Source: Isoetes taiwanensis
Lineage: Eukaryota > Streptophyta > Lycopodiopsida > Isoetales > Isoetaceae
Assembly (NCBI GenBank): GCA_021234155.1
Contig: JAJEKV010000093.1
Location: forward strand, 1,114,001 to 1,178,000
Reading direction: 5' to 3'
DNA length: 64,000 nt
Positions 10,863 to 22,682 of the stretch are shown here, piece by piece. Position 1 is the first letter of the stretch. Each line of letters begins with the position of its first letter. Position numbers and translations under genes: made by a program. The notes under the pieces were generated by a model. The model saw nothing but the letters and a program-made list of their open reading frames with translations. It had not been told where the DNA came from and searched no databases.

Positions 10863-13044
10863 ACAAGAGGATGCATTTGAACCGTGATCTCCCGGGCCTT
10901 AGTCCTAGCCCTCCGATCTATGTACAACATTCCAAGAAAAACACCCATGAAAACACACCTAAAACGGAACTGTTTTTTACCTCGATCCATTGTTTTCTTG
11001 CCGCAGCATCTCTCAACCCGTAGAGTAAATCATCTCGAAGCTGAAAAATGCCGGACAAGGAAACGATGAACTGGGCCGAGCTTATCGCCAGCTCCATTAT
11101 TTAAACACATACGGCATGTTCTACAAGTTTAAATAACATAGGCATCTCTCAAACTCACCTCTTCACGCAAGTAATTCCTTGGGCCATCAGACACGGATCC
11201 CCGCAGCCTCACCTAGAGTCTTTGCTTCTTCGTCGGGTCTCTTCAAGAGTGTATTCAAGATCTAATACTTGTATCATCGCGATTCTCGCAGATCCCCGCT
11301 CCATGGCGCCAGTTGTAGAGTTCCCGTGGTTCCGGCAGCTCCTCTCCGCTTCCTACCTTAGTTCGCGCTCATCGATCAAATCAATCGCTTGCAATAGGAC
11401 GCTACGGTCGAAAACACATATGCAAGGCGCCAAGTTAAAATTTTACCGCATCAAGGGCGCCATTCGAAGTCGCTAACGCCGATGCTCCCTCCCAACTCGA
11501 GGTCCCCAATGCCGCAGTGGAAGATAAACTAGGGCCCGCCACTTAGTCCCTTGATGTGATTAAATTTAAATAGTGTTTGGCTGGCTAAAAAACCGCGGTT
11601 GCACTCCTTAGCCCGCTTCTTTTCATAAATGATTGCATGTCCTTAACTTCAAATTAAAGAACACGCCCGATCTTTTTACATGCAGTCCTAAAACTCACAA
11701 CGCTACGGAGGAGACTTAATTTACAGAGGGGTCCAAGAGGATGAGAGGGCATAGAGACATGACTGGCCCAAGAAGCTTAGGGCCGGAGGGGATGCTTCTA
11801 CCACGGCAAAGAAGAAGAAGAAGACAAACACCCCGTGTGAGCTCGAGGTTTTTCTTTGTCGGAATACCTTAATCGATCCATCCTTTCTTCTTGCAAAGAT
11901 TCACCCTGACTCACCGGTGATCACGGGTCAACTCCATTCTTCGCCATCGAGGGACTGGAGACAGAGCTTTTGAAACAAAGAAGCAGATTCTTGGTGGTAT
12001 GTCGAGGTATCGACAAGTGGGAAGGAGAAAGATCGCTTTCTACACCAAAGGGACAAGAAGAGCTCCGAGACAAGTACAAGAAAATCGGTGTTGTGCTCTC
12101 CGCCTCAAGGCTTTGCATTCAAAGCATTTAACACTACATGTCGAGGACCGCCGTAAGAGTAAGTTCTATCACACCAAAAAATTAGCAGCTTCAAATTATT
12201 CTCACTCTTCCATGAGCAAGGCTAAGGGCACCAAAAAAGGTCGGGCGCTTTTAAATTGTCGTAACCTTGGGTGGAAGGATCCGAAGGGATGAAGGAGGCC
12301 GAACCCTAACATCCGTGGAGCTTGGTATGGAGATTTCCAGAGTCGTGGAAAAACTGCTCAATACGGGAGCTTCACTTCTACCAGGTCAAGACTCTACAAC
12401 ACTCTACAAGGGGGGAATGAAGTTGTGGTTCATACACAAAAAAGTCCACCAAAAACAAAGATGGGGATGATGACACCACACCGGAGGAATCGATGACTAA
12501 GGAGACGAAGATATGGTCGAAGTCCCCAATAATGGATCCGTGATGATCGATCGATTTCACACCAGAGGGGCACGTAAAATGGAGCGCCTAGCTCAAGATA
12601 TCCGCTGGGAATATCACACAAGCCGCCGCCGGACATTAGACTACCGAAGGTTTGCACGGGAGATGCCGCCTTGTTCAACCATTGTGGAATTTAATCCAAA
12701 GACACATGCCGAGATTCTCAACCCGATGGTGCGACATCCCGCTGCAGATCCAATGCCCGCGATGTCATACCTTTAACAGATCGATCGCGAGTCTGCTCAC
12801 CGAAGTCCGAGGAAGATCCTCAAGGGAAAAGACGTCCGGTTCGGGTTGTAGACGGCCAAGATTCGAGAGGGCGGCGCAAGTATTGCAGACGGAGAAGGAG
12901 GTGCCGCGAAGCGATCAAGGATAGATATGCCAAGCGAGAGTGCAGAGTTCTTTCTACGGAGACGCCAAAGAACCGAACGGGCCAAAGATTAGCCAACGAT
13001 TAACACAATAGCAAATGAAGTGCCGCCTACGAAGGTAAATAAAA
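10863..13044. other. Unassigned part of palindrome block
   Basis: Several open frames of 60-100 codons lie on both strands (for example 11999-12292 and 12652-12924, plus, both rich in Arg and Lys), but none resembles a family I know. A short frame at 11047-11103 reads MPDKETMNWAELIASS. Base composition looks more GC-rich than the neighbouring retroelements. It may be a decayed large element of which only repeats remain readable. Confidence 0.35.
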
Positions 13045-13422
13045 TCGACGGGCGAAGTCGAGAAAGCCCTACCATCCTAACATTTTCCGATTATCATCGG
13101 GTTTCGACGACCGCGAAGTCGAGAAAGCCGTGGTAAACACGTAAAAATCAAATAGACTTTTCGACTCGCGAAGTCGAGAAAACCCGCATAAGTAAAAAGA
13201 AAATTAGAGAAAATTCACAGGACTTTTCGAAGTCGAGAAAGCCCTACCATCCTAACATTTTCCCCGACATCATCGGGTTTTCGACTCGCGAAGTCGAAAG
13301 CCGTGGTAACACGTAAAATCAAAGGATGTAGAGCTTTCTCGACTCGCGAAGTCGAGAAAACCCGTGATAAGTAAAAAGAAAATTAGACGTTCATGGACTT
13401 TTCGACTCGCGAGTCGAGAAAA
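13045..13422. repeat. Palindrome cluster, group B, in a 175-bp tandem repeat
   Basis: Seven palindromes or half-palindromes lie in 378 bases: 13045-13066, 13102-13127, 13158-13182, 13224-13240, 13278-13299, 13335-13360 and 13399-13422. Most read TTTTCGACT-CGCGA-AGTCGAGAAAA; the last has the perfect 16-base core TCGACTCGCGAGTCGA. The surrounding sequence (GAAAGCCCTACCATCCTAAC and following) repeats with a period of 175 bases, starting at 13061 and 13236, each unit carrying three palindromes. Confidence 0.9.
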
Positions 13423-13618
13423 CCCGGGCTACTATTTACCGCTTATTGCGTGTTTTTGTAGATGCTTTCATGCTCGACATTGGTGCATTGATCAATGCAG
13501 CCCTTTATCCCTCGACCTCAGATCATACACGCTTAGGCAACAAGTGGAAAGCATTGGGTTGTCCTCGGCCCTAAAGGAAACAGGGCTCCCCTGATAAGTG
13601 GAAGACCTTTGAGAAACT

Positions 13619-14885
13619 ATGCATATATGTTTCACTGGAGGGACAGAAGATGATGAGGGAGAGGAAGAAGAGGAGAAGAAGAAGAGAACACCAAGGAAAG
13701 GCAGGAGTCTCTCTCAGACCAATATGACCTCATTCTTAGCACCGAGGCGGTCCGGGGAGAAATGGACCGAGATATGGGCTCAATGGACAAGAGGCAAGTC
13801 AAGGACAAAGAATGGAGAATTTCCATCCGTGCCGGACCCCAAGTTGTTTGACAAGCAGCTCATGAAGAGGATATGTGGCCTCACGGACAAAGAAACGCTT
13901 TGACCCGCAAGGCGTAATCTTGATGGAACAATCCCCGCTAAGGAAGACTAGGAGTTCTAAAATGCAGGACGCAAAGGATTATGCCACGCCCCTAAAGCGA
14001 CAAATAAGGCGTTAGAAGAAGGCATCACGGAAGTTCTCGCAACGCTGCATCTAATGAATACCATGACTTTGATTTTTACAAGGAAAAGGCTGCCCTTGAT
14101 GAGGAAGACATGAAGGAATTGAATCGCCTATGTCAACCCTACATCAACACGAAGTTGAAGCATAACGCCAAAACCCTTCCTTTCCCTCGAACGCAAGCTA
14201 TGGCAATTTCAAGAGGAAGCTTGATTCGGGTGGTCCCATTTAAGGCCGACGATAGCTCCCCCCATTTCGGGTAACTTTGGGACACAAGGGATTTGGTGGT
14301 CCGAACCGCACTGACCAGTGGCACTATTTGTCATCAATATGATCGAAGACCCCACCCTTTTTATGACAAAGCTGACATAGAGCAGTTGGTACAAGACGGT
14401 TCCGACATGACCGACCTGGATACTTTCGGTTTTCTTTGTCTTTTGCATGCCGCAATCGCATTAACCGCCGCCTCCCAATGGGCAACCGATATTAACTTCA
14501 CCAACAAGATCATGTACTCCATATATTTAACTTGATCATGAGTGTAGACTTGGTTTGCCAAGGCACCAAGCTTTGCCAACATAGTTTTGGTTTTGATTTC
14601 AAGATCGGGTCAGACCTCGATAAGTGGTGGTCTAGCGAAAGCATCATTATCTCGACAGTTCATGATCTCTCAAGAGCAGATGGAACCCCGAAGGGGGCAG
14701 ATTTATGGAGGATGTTCCATCGATGGACAAGGTCAAGAAAGATGGTGCGATGTGTCCTATACATAGAATTCCTATCCGCCAAGAGTTATCAAGTACTTCA
14801 TAACCAGCCCGGGTCGAGGAAGATCAAATTGTATGCGAAAGTGGTACATGAATGGCCTGTTTCTCGTGGGGCTATGTTGTTTTGA
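13619..14885 (+). pseudogene. Decayed coding region, unknown protein
   Basis: Coding-like plus-strand sequence appears in shifting frames. 13619-13903 gives an acidic run (EGEEEEE) followed by basic residues. 14050-14280 gives FDFYKEKAALDEEDMKELN. 14293-14535 gives DRRPHPFYDKADIEQLV and a hydrophobic stretch. 14532-14885 gives DLDKWWSSESIIIS and RKIKLYAKVVHEW. The amino-acid texture looks like real protein interrupted by indels. I do not recognise it; a gag or pol relic of an old retroelement, or an unknown transposon protein, would both fit. Confidence 0.25.
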
Positions 14886-15125
14886 ATGAAACCTATATCC
14901 CGTGGTTGGAAATAAGGACATGGTTGAAACCATTCGGTCATACCCGATCCGCTTCATGAGCATTTCAAGGGGAGGAAGACAAATGGAAGCAAAGAAAGAC
15001 GATTTTAGGACGAGGGAGACCAAGCCGACGTGAGACGTGATTGTCGAAGGTTTAGACAAGGATGTCTGCCGAACACATTCTTGAGAATCTGAGATTGAGG
15101 TGAGTTTATTTTGTTTCTATCGGTG

Positions 15126-15202
15126 TTTCTCGACTCGCGAGTCGAGAAAAACTCGCTTCCTTTCAATACCTTTTTTTCATTTTCATTCTCGAAGTCGAAA
15201 AA
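15126..15202. repeat. Dispersed palindromes, group C
   Basis: 15126-15149 is a perfect 24-base palindrome (arms TTTCTCGACTCG and CGAGTCGAGAAA). A shortened copy, TTCTCGAAGTCGAAAAA, follows at 15186-15202. Both are followed by the same word, AAACTCGCTTCCTTTC, so the palindrome and its flank were duplicated together. Confidence 0.9.
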
Positions 15203-15556
15203 CTCGCTTCCTTTCTCGGATGATGTCATCATTTCGTGGAGTTCCATGTCAACGAATCCGGATCATTGTCATTGATACCGGGGCGTTCACGCCGCGAGGA
15301 GGAGAGTGCACTCCACAAAGACAATCCAGAGCAAGACACCGCCACGCCTTTAAAGGACCCGAAAAGATAATGATCCCGCGATTTGGATCCCGATGAACCG
15401 AAATATGGTCGAGCCAAACTCCAACCGGGATCCAAAATTGGTCCCGCCAAGCTTGTAATATTTGACGCCAATGGAGTATTAGCCGCAAAGATACCACGAT
15501 AAAGACGCCCCCGAGATTAACACCTCGCAGATCCCACCAGAACGGAGCATAAAATA

Positions 15557-16089
15557 GTGTATCCGAGGCCTAGAGCTAAGGAAATTATTGAATGGTGCAT
15601 TGAACGGGATTCGGCGGGCATATGGTCTTGTATGGCAAAGAAAAATATTGTCAATGTTCTTGGTGTTCTCGCGATTTCAGTTTTGAAGTTCAAGTTCGCT
15701 TTGGGGAAGTTTAAAGGGTCGAAAGCATGTGTCGGACTCGATCCAGCCATCACAAAGGGGAAGCCTATAATGGTGAAAAGGTCGGATTGTGGTTTATGAG
15801 CAATTCCGTGACTATGGCAAACACAACACGCCGATCATAGACGACCGCCTACAAGTGCTATCATAACGCCGCGAAAAATACAATCATTGCTAAGCCATAT
15901 CGACCAAGAATATGAGACGGATAGGTGGTTGTCCTTCTGACCGCGGTCCCCGCCTTGGCGGAATCCCTCTTTGCCATTCTTGTCGCCGATGTGATTAGGA
16001 ACTATCCGAGCCTCACGGAACCCGATCCCAGAGCAAGGCACATCATGAAAGCTATGGACGACAAATATTTTGGTGAACAAGAAGAGTGA
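15557..16089 (+). pseudogene. Decayed coding region, unknown protein
   Basis: A plus-strand frame opens with RPRAKEIIEWCIERDSAGIW and runs to 15799 through KFKGSKACVGLDPAITKG. After a frame change, 15945-16089 continues with AILVADVIRNYPSLTEPDPR and KAMDDKYFGEQEE. Both parts look protein-coding, and the second would end near 16089. No family recognised. It shares strand and style with the remnant at 13.6-14.9 kb and may belong to the same lost element. Confidence 0.25.
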
Positions 16090-16182
16090 CCTCGCGCCGA
16101 TAGTCAAATTGTGTGAATATTGTAAACAAACGGAAATGTATTGAACATTTTGTAATGAATATACTTGTATATTGAGTTGATG

Positions 16183-16390
16183 CCTTTCGACTCACCAGTC
16201 GGAGAAAGGCATGCTTGTCCCGCTGATGAGACCATTTGTATGTTTGATTGTGTGACCGGATGCAGCCACAATGTATTATGATGATGCTTCTACGCTATGT
16301 TTGGCCTTTTTCGACTCGCGAAGTCGAGAAAGGCACCGGTTGTACTTTCACTTTTATGGGCCTTTCTCGACTCGCGAAGTCGAGAAAGAC
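16183..16390. repeat. Dispersed palindromes, group D
   Basis: Three copies lie at 16183-16209 (worn), 16304-16334 and 16360-16390. The last two extend the arms to GCCTTTCTCGACT and AGTCGAGAAAG(G/A)C around CGCGA, the longest versions in the window. Confidence 0.9.
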
Positions 16391-17133
16391 ACTACTTCCC
16401 ACGCCATTGGATGCGCTTGTATGGAATGAATGTTCTCCATTGTAATTTGATTTCAACATTCTTTTCTTCGCTTTGACTAATGGCACCGTAATTGTTAATC
16501 ATACTCCTTGCTCCGTGTGGTTCGTGCACGCATCCGACACGTGCCACGCATCCCGCCAGCATCACGAGACCGCCCAGCGGTACGTATCCCGGCCAAGGCG
16601 GAAGAAATACCGCTCGGGCACAGCATCCCGGGCCACGCTTACACTCTTGCCCGCCTTTGGGATAAGGTTGCTCGGGAATTCAGAGGTTGCTCGCTACACC
16701 CCTCGGGATAAAGAACAGCGAAGAACAAAGAGAAAGTCCAGAAGCTCAAAGCATCTTGCAAGCATTGCATAACATCCACTGAGGTTGGGGAAGGAGCATA
16801 TTCGATGGAAGGTCGCGGGAGGCGAAAGTGGAGAAGTCGGGTGGACAGGTCGGCCAGTAGCTCCAGAGGCACCTCCACGGAGGCATTCCACACCCTTCAA
16901 GTTGCCCCCAAGGCTTACAAATCGGCGCGGAAGAAGCGCCGCTAGTTAATCCCCTAAGGTGGACCACCTACTTAAGATGATGTAATCAGAGTGACAAAGA
17001 AGACCACCATGGTCTCAAGGTCCGATGTAAAAATACATTGTACTGCTCAATTTATTAATAAAAATTCTTTTTCAACTAGATCTTTGGTTTCAAACTTTAA
17101 TGAATTTCCTTTGTTTCAGCTTGCATTGTTCTT
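16391..17133. other. No recognised gene; GC-rich open frames
   Basis: Overlapping open frames at 16473-16772 (plus) and 16639-16967 (minus) come from GC-rich DNA and have no family resemblance. Sequence after 16960 is AT-rich and may be a 3' tail. Confidence 0.35.
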
Positions 17134-17161
17134 GTTCTCGACTCGCTAACTGTGAGAAAAC
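17134..17161. repeat. Dispersed palindrome, last (worn) copy
   Basis: GTTCTCGACTCG keeps the left arm; the right half is altered to TGTGAGAAAAC. This is the most distal copy; I found none outside 9.4-17.2 kb. Confidence 0.6.
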
Positions 17162-17340
17162 CGCAAAGAAAGCTTGAATGCGCAGTTTTATTCAAAAAAA
17201 ATTCAATTAAGGATAGTTTTCGGCCGGGGTGCTCCTTTTTGTGTAAATTAACAGGAGTTCCGGAAAAAGTGGGAATGGAATGAGTCCCACTTTAATTAAA
17301 TACGACTTTGATGCAAATATTTCGTGATGTTGCTAACGCC

Positions 17341-19449
17341 ATGGTCGCCATACTCAAGAGCTCAATGCCGAGCATGAGCGGGTTATAGATGCTAGAAAAA
17401 GCCGGAAGGGGAAATGGCTAGATGACTATGATTGGTTGCGCTTCAACCATGACATAGGTAGAGTACATTGCATTTCTATCAAGAAAGAGGATAAGAAATG
17501 TAAAAGTCCATTTGGATTAGAAGGTGCCATGAATTTGAGAACATCGCCTTTCAAAGAGCATGTCGAAAAGTGCACAAAGATAAACATGCAAAGATGGTTA
17601 GCTACAAGTGGAAAAGATTCTTTGCATAAAGTGGAGAAGAAAAAAGAATGAATGTGGATAAAGAAGTCCTTACTCATTTTATATGTGCCTATTTCATAGG
17701 TAAGGAAGACCTTTGCATACGTAAAATTTTGTCCGGCCGTTACGTACTTCTTTCATAAATTTCAAATTTGTACAATGATGATAAAGCTTGTAGTTATTAG
17801 ATTTTCTGAAATGCATCAAGAAATCTATAGTGGGGAATGTGTTGAAAGAATCGTAAGCGTTTTTGGTTTGGCATAACCGATGTTAATGTGGTGCAACATT
17901 TAATCCTTTATGCCACTTATTTGGATGACTTTCAACACAAAAAATCATTCATAGGTTTGGTGTCATTAGATGGAGGGTATGCAACTACAATTACCAAAGC
18001 CATAGTGGAGAAGCTCGTAGAGCAAGGCAAATTAGACTTGACAAAGATGATTGCCTTTGGTTCAGATGGTGCTTCGCTTATGGTTGGTTGCCGACACAGT
18101 GTAGCAACTAGGTCGAAAGAATATAATCCTTTATGACATCCATACATTGTGTTGTCCATAGAACTAATCTATGTGTAGAAGCAGTGGCCAAATAGTCAAG
18201 TTGCAAAGCACATATGTGAGAAGGTTGATAAGCTGGTTAATGGGGCAGCAAGTTATTATTCCCGAAGTAGTTTAAGAGGAGGGTTATTGAAGGCACTTGA
18301 AGAGGAACTTGCTTATTCTACTCTAAGGCTTGAACATATTTCAGCAACAAGGTGGTTAAGTCGACATCATGCAATTGACAAGTTATGTGAAGTGTATGAA
18401 CCTCGTGATGATGGTATTTAAAGAAAATATCACGCTTCTTTATGATGAATTAAGAGAGTTTAAGATTGTCTACATTTTGCATTTTTTGGCAGATATTTTG
18501 ATGCACTTGACTGCTTTGAGTTGCGATTTTCAGAAAGATTGGGTGGATGTTACTTCAATAGTAGGCCTTGTGGACCATACAAAGCACCAAATTGAGGTAG
18601 AGTTTTTTACGGAAATATTGGATCCGAATAGTGGTATAAAAAGGATAGCAAAGGATATCTTATAATTTCTGATTTTGGCCGTCCAAATGGAAAGCTTGCT
18701 GCACTTAGAGGGGCTGTCAAGGGAGATATGTATCATGGAGTCGAAATGACAAGATGTGTTGAAGGTCATGATTTAGAGGAGGCTCTCGAATTCCAGAATA
18801 ATTTTGCTAAAGCTGTTTTGACTGCCCTAGATGAGAGGTTCAAGGATCATGAGATCTTGTCATGTTTTACAATATTTATACCGCATTACGTGCCAAGAGC
18901 AACAAAGGAAATGGAAGCATTTGGTTAAAGAACCAGGCTAATGAATTGCTAAAATTTTATGGTGAGCCTCGATTGGTTGATGAGTGAAATTCGATAGCCT
19001 TATTAATCGCGATAACTTTCTAGCAGAATTTAGAAAGTTTAAGATGCAAGCATGTACGGAGTGGCAAGGGAAGAATTTTTTAGACACTTGGACAATTATC
19101 CTCTCACAAAAAATGTTGAGGGAGGATAAGTATTAAAATGGTGAAGCTTTATGCATGTTGGGTCCGGGTACAATATTCAAGTACAACAATTTGTGAAAGA
19201 GGATTTAGCCAATTAATTCATATCAAAGACAAATATCGTAATATGCTAAAAACAGAAGGAGCTGATTCATTAATGAGAGTTGCAATTGAAGGTCCGCCCA
19301 TGGAAGCAATTGATGAGTTTGATTTTGGAGAAGCCTTCAAGATTTGGAAATCTGGAGCCAAGTATAGGCACATATATTCAACCAATTCGAGGTCCAAGGT
19401 AACTCGTGTAAATGTGAAAGAAGAAGGATCAGATGAAGATGACGAGTAA
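17341..19449 (+). pseudogene. hAT-type transposase-like (ZNF862-like) remnant
   Basis: A plus-strand run of broken frames resembles ZNF862/hAT-type proteins, derived from hAT DNA transposases with an RNase-H-like core and a C-terminal dimerisation region. In order: a TTF-type N-terminal piece (KWLDDYDWLRF at about 17410, SPFGLEGAMNLR); a core with MIAFGSDGASLMVG (18046-18090), where a one-base change breaks the frame just before SIHCVVHRTNLC; then ISATRWLSRHHAI near 18340; and a C-terminal piece at 19138-19449 with CERGFSQLIHIKDKYRNML, the conserved dimerisation-end motif. At least five frame breaks rule out function. No terminal inverted repeats were found by eye. It ends about 550 bases before the MIF-like gene on the same strand. 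Confidence 0.75.
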
Positions 19450-19995
19450 TCCCGTCTATTTGTTTTCTTTTTGCCTTGAGGACATTGAAGTTCATATAAG
19501 TTGTTATATTAAATGTGGAATTTCATGATTTTGATCAGGTTTTATAGTGTTACATCAACCATGAATCATACTATATTTATATAACCTGTTATTTTACAAA
19601 TACTAACTTGCTGAATTTTAGTCTGTAAGAAAATTACATGCTTATTTTCCATCTTGTAGGAAATTATATCTTGGTGTTTTTTATTTTGCAGGAAAATTGC
19701 ATGTTGGTTCTATTCTTGTAGGAAAGTGTAGGCTGAAAAAAAATATAGACATGTTGATTCATGAGGCGTAGGATTTTTTCCTAGAACGTTTAAAATATTT
19801 CCCGAACCAAGATACTTAGTCTTCATGATTAATTTGGTTGTCAGAAGACATTGTAACTTTCTAACCCTTAAGCCTTTTCTAGAAATTAATGACAACGGGG
19901 CTTTTTATATAGTACCCAGTGTAACGCCTGCCTGTACTCCAAACTTTAGTATAGGGTCTTCCACTCTTGCACCGGAACACAGAGGTTTAGCCGCA
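19450..19995. other. Spacer and leader of the MIF-like gene
   Basis: AT-rich. At 19621-19735 a word of the form TTGTAGGAAATTACATG recurs four times at about 31-33 base spacing, with drift. An in-frame ATG at 19825 would add 57 residues to the downstream protein, but the tautomerase fold needs its proline at position 2, so 19996 is the preferred start. Confidence 0.45.
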
Positions 19996-20671
19996 ATGCC
20001 TATCCTCAACCTCTCCACCAACGTACCTGTTGACAGCGTTGTCACCTCTGATATTCTCAAAGATGCAAGCAAAATAGTGGCCCGGCTTATCAGAAAGCCT
20101 GAAAACGTATGTGAATCTTTTTTCATTTCGTTGCTTGAATCATTTCCTTTTCTGTAAGCTTTTAGTTAGGTCTTTTTAGATATCTAAGGATATGGCTGTT
20201 TCTGCGAGCATGATATACATGCGCAATGGTTGCCACATATCTTGTTAAATTTTTATTCTTTAAATATGCTATACCTTTGTGGCTATGGCACTTTGATTGC
20301 ATGCCAGTGGCCTTTATTCCCTGAATATATTATGTTTTCATGCAGTATGTTCTGGTGTTGCTAAAAGGTGGAGTACCTATGACCTTCGGCGGTTCCGAAG
20401 AACCTGCAGCATATGGTGAGATTTCTTCAATTGGGGGAATTGGACCTGATGTTAATAAGAAGTTGAGCAAAGCCATATCAGAAATTTTAGAGTCCAAACT
20501 TGCAGTTCCACCTTCCAGGTTTTACATCAAGTTCCATGATGTGAAGGTGAGACTTATAATGCATCTATTATGTTTTCAATCCTGTTTTTTGCATATCTTC
20601 TGCTGTTACTATGTCTATATGAAATATACCTTAAGATTTCCTCTGCTTTGCAGGGGAGTGATATTGGCTGA
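19996..20671 (+). CDS. MIF/D-dopachrome tautomerase-like protein, C-terminus lost
   Basis: Three exons (19996-20106, 20346-20546, 20654-20671) with GT-AG introns in phase 0 encode a 109-residue tautomerase-superfamily protein, a plant MDL relative of animal macrophage migration inhibitory factor. The start MPILNLSTNV puts proline right after Met, the residue that acts as catalytic base once Met is removed. Exon 2 holds YVLVLLKGGVPMTFGG and PAAYGEISSIGGIGPDVNKK, both typical of plant members. Exon 3 stops after GSDIG at TGA (20669-20671). The family normally ends GWNGSTF, and those codons follow in the DNA but one G short, so a single-base loss creates the stop and removes six residues. In animal homologues the C-terminus supports trimer packing. 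The gene may be a very young pseudogene, or this may be a sequencing error. Plant MDLs are cytosolic or peroxisomal, but the peroxisomal tail signal cannot be judged here. Confidence 0.85.
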
Positions 20672-20841
20672 ATGGTTCCACATTTTAACACTCCAATTGG
20701 AAATAGTATCCTTAAACCTTCATATTTGGCCGGCCATCTGCTTAAAATAACGGACATTTGGTGTCGGGCATAACTTTTAATATCTTAACCATGAAATATC
20801 CATTTTTTGTGGTGCAATTTCCATGCAGCTATGGTATCATT

Positions 20842-21020
20842 AATTACAGGATATAATAATAAATAATAATAATTGTTTTCACGCTCACTATTTAAAGCTT
20901 TGTATATGGTTGTTGTCTCTCTTTTGTATTGTACCAAATAATATATGCTATCAATAATTACAGGATATTAAAGCTTTGTATATGCTTGTTGTCTCTCTTT
21001 TGTATTGTAGCAAATAATAA
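20842..21020. repeat. About 100-bp direct repeat after the MIF-like gene
   Basis: AATTACAGGATAT, then TAAAGCTTTGTATATG and TTGTTGTCTCTCTTTTGTAT, occur twice (about 20842-20940 and 20957-21015), the first copy with an AT-rich insertion. Confidence 0.75.
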
Positions 21021-22682
21021 CTTACGGGGTAGATAACACCCTGGCCAGAGGGCGTACGGGCGCCTGAGCCATTTTGGCCATGGCCATATTGCCCGAGAAT
21101 TTTATTCCCATTAACGCTTGAGGGCCAAGCATTATCTCCCTTTAACACCTTGCTCTGAGGATGTTATGAGCCTTCGTGATAACGTCCTAGGGGGTTATGA
21201 CTGTTTTAGGCATAAAAACCAAAGGAGCAGGGTGTTAAAGGCTTTATAAATCTATAATATTTTCATTTGGTATTTGTGGGGGGCTTTTCTGGCATGGTTG
21301 GGCCAAGATTTTGGCTATGTATTGTATGAGAAATCATAGAGAAATTGTATTTGTGTATTGTATGAGAAATCGTATTTTTTAACTGATTTGAGTAACCATT
21401 GTTGGTTGTTAAAGGTAGATATTTCAAATTTGGCTTTGGGTATGTGTTTTTTTTTGCCATTCCTATGCATGGTATGAGGATGAGAAGGAATCAAATGTGC
21501 ACATGGGCGCCTTTGTTGGGTAGATAGCTTTGGATGGCATGCCGATCTTGTCGGTTCCAAAAACATCTGCAAGATTTGAGCGGCTGGTGGGATGGAGCGA
21601 GCCGTCTTTCATCCAATATATCTCATATTGAAATTTCGAGCTGATTCATTGGGCTAGTTGCAGAGGTTAAGACAGAGGAGATCATGGGTTTTTGGGGTTA
21701 TAGTAGTCAAATTTTGGGTGTTTGTAGTTTCGACAGTGTAGATTTTTGGGGCTCTGGTTTAAGTCGTTGGCACTTCTGAAAAACATTCCATGCATTGGAG
21801 GGCAGTTCCACATCCGATTCGGCCTGCACACTGCAGGGTACTTCCACAAACTGCTTGGAGCTAATTCTTGGTGAGTAGGGCTTGCTTCGTGATAGAGGCC
21901 ATGTTTGCCGACCGATGTTTTGCATTGTTTTATTCTTGACCTTGTGAATTGTAGTGTAAAATAGCCATCTGGAAATCCATGAGTTTGAGATCATGGTTAT
22001 GTAAAAATCCTGTGCTTATTATGGCAATGCTCTTTTTACACCATATGTTCAATCGAGACTATAGGATTTGTCATTTTTTTGGTAAAATGTTAATAGCCGT
22101 AGATATGGAACAATGCCACAAATGTCCTACCCATCAATGGCTCACAATCAACGTTGGATAAAAAAACTCATAAAGAACAAAGTTCCTACCAATAATATCG
22201 GTGGAAACTGTCTAAACAAATATGAACATGAAATTAAGGGTTTGTAATTAATCTCAGGTTTGCTATAAACAAGTTTAAGTATATTGTTGATGTATGGCTT
22301 CAAGGTATTTCCAATGGTATTCTGACGTGGGCTGGTTCAAGCTATAGCCACGTCTTACTCTGAACATGATAAAGAAGCTATGACCATTTTTCCAGGGTAG
22401 AAAAGCTATGGATGCAAGCTACGGATTCAAGCTATGGCCGTGTCTTGATCTGAACAGGGTCGGATTCAACTTTGGCTAAGAGAACACAATAGACTTGCCC
22501 TACTATTAAACAGATGGAAATGGGAAATCTAGAATGGGCAACTCGAGTACCAATCTGCAATGAAATTGTTTGCCACGTGGCAGCATCAAATTAATCCAAC
22601 TCGCAACCCAAATACCCTATTGTATCACATCATATGAAAAAATATGGGTTTCTTCTTTTCAATTCGAAAGTTGAAATCTGAA
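21021..22682. other. No gene recognised
   Basis: 21021-21240 is more GC-rich, with AACACCCTG near 21027 and its complement CAGGGTGTT near 21229, which could mark the ends of a small inverted-repeat element; the match is only nine bases. The remainder is AT-rich with short frames only. Confidence 0.35.
22333..22458. repeat. Imperfect direct repeat, 91-base period
   Basis: TTCAAGCTATAGCCACGTCT at 22333 and TTCAAGCTATGGCCGTGTCT at 22424, each followed by a CTGAACA word. Diverged duplication. Confidence 0.6.

Noticed and set aside
9485-17161. CRISPR-like array
   Set aside because: Palindromes are irregularly spaced, vary in length, lie in plant nuclear DNA and have no adjacent cas-like genes.
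21021-21240. MITE with AACACCCTG ends
   Set aside because: Inverted match is only nine bases and no target duplication is visible.
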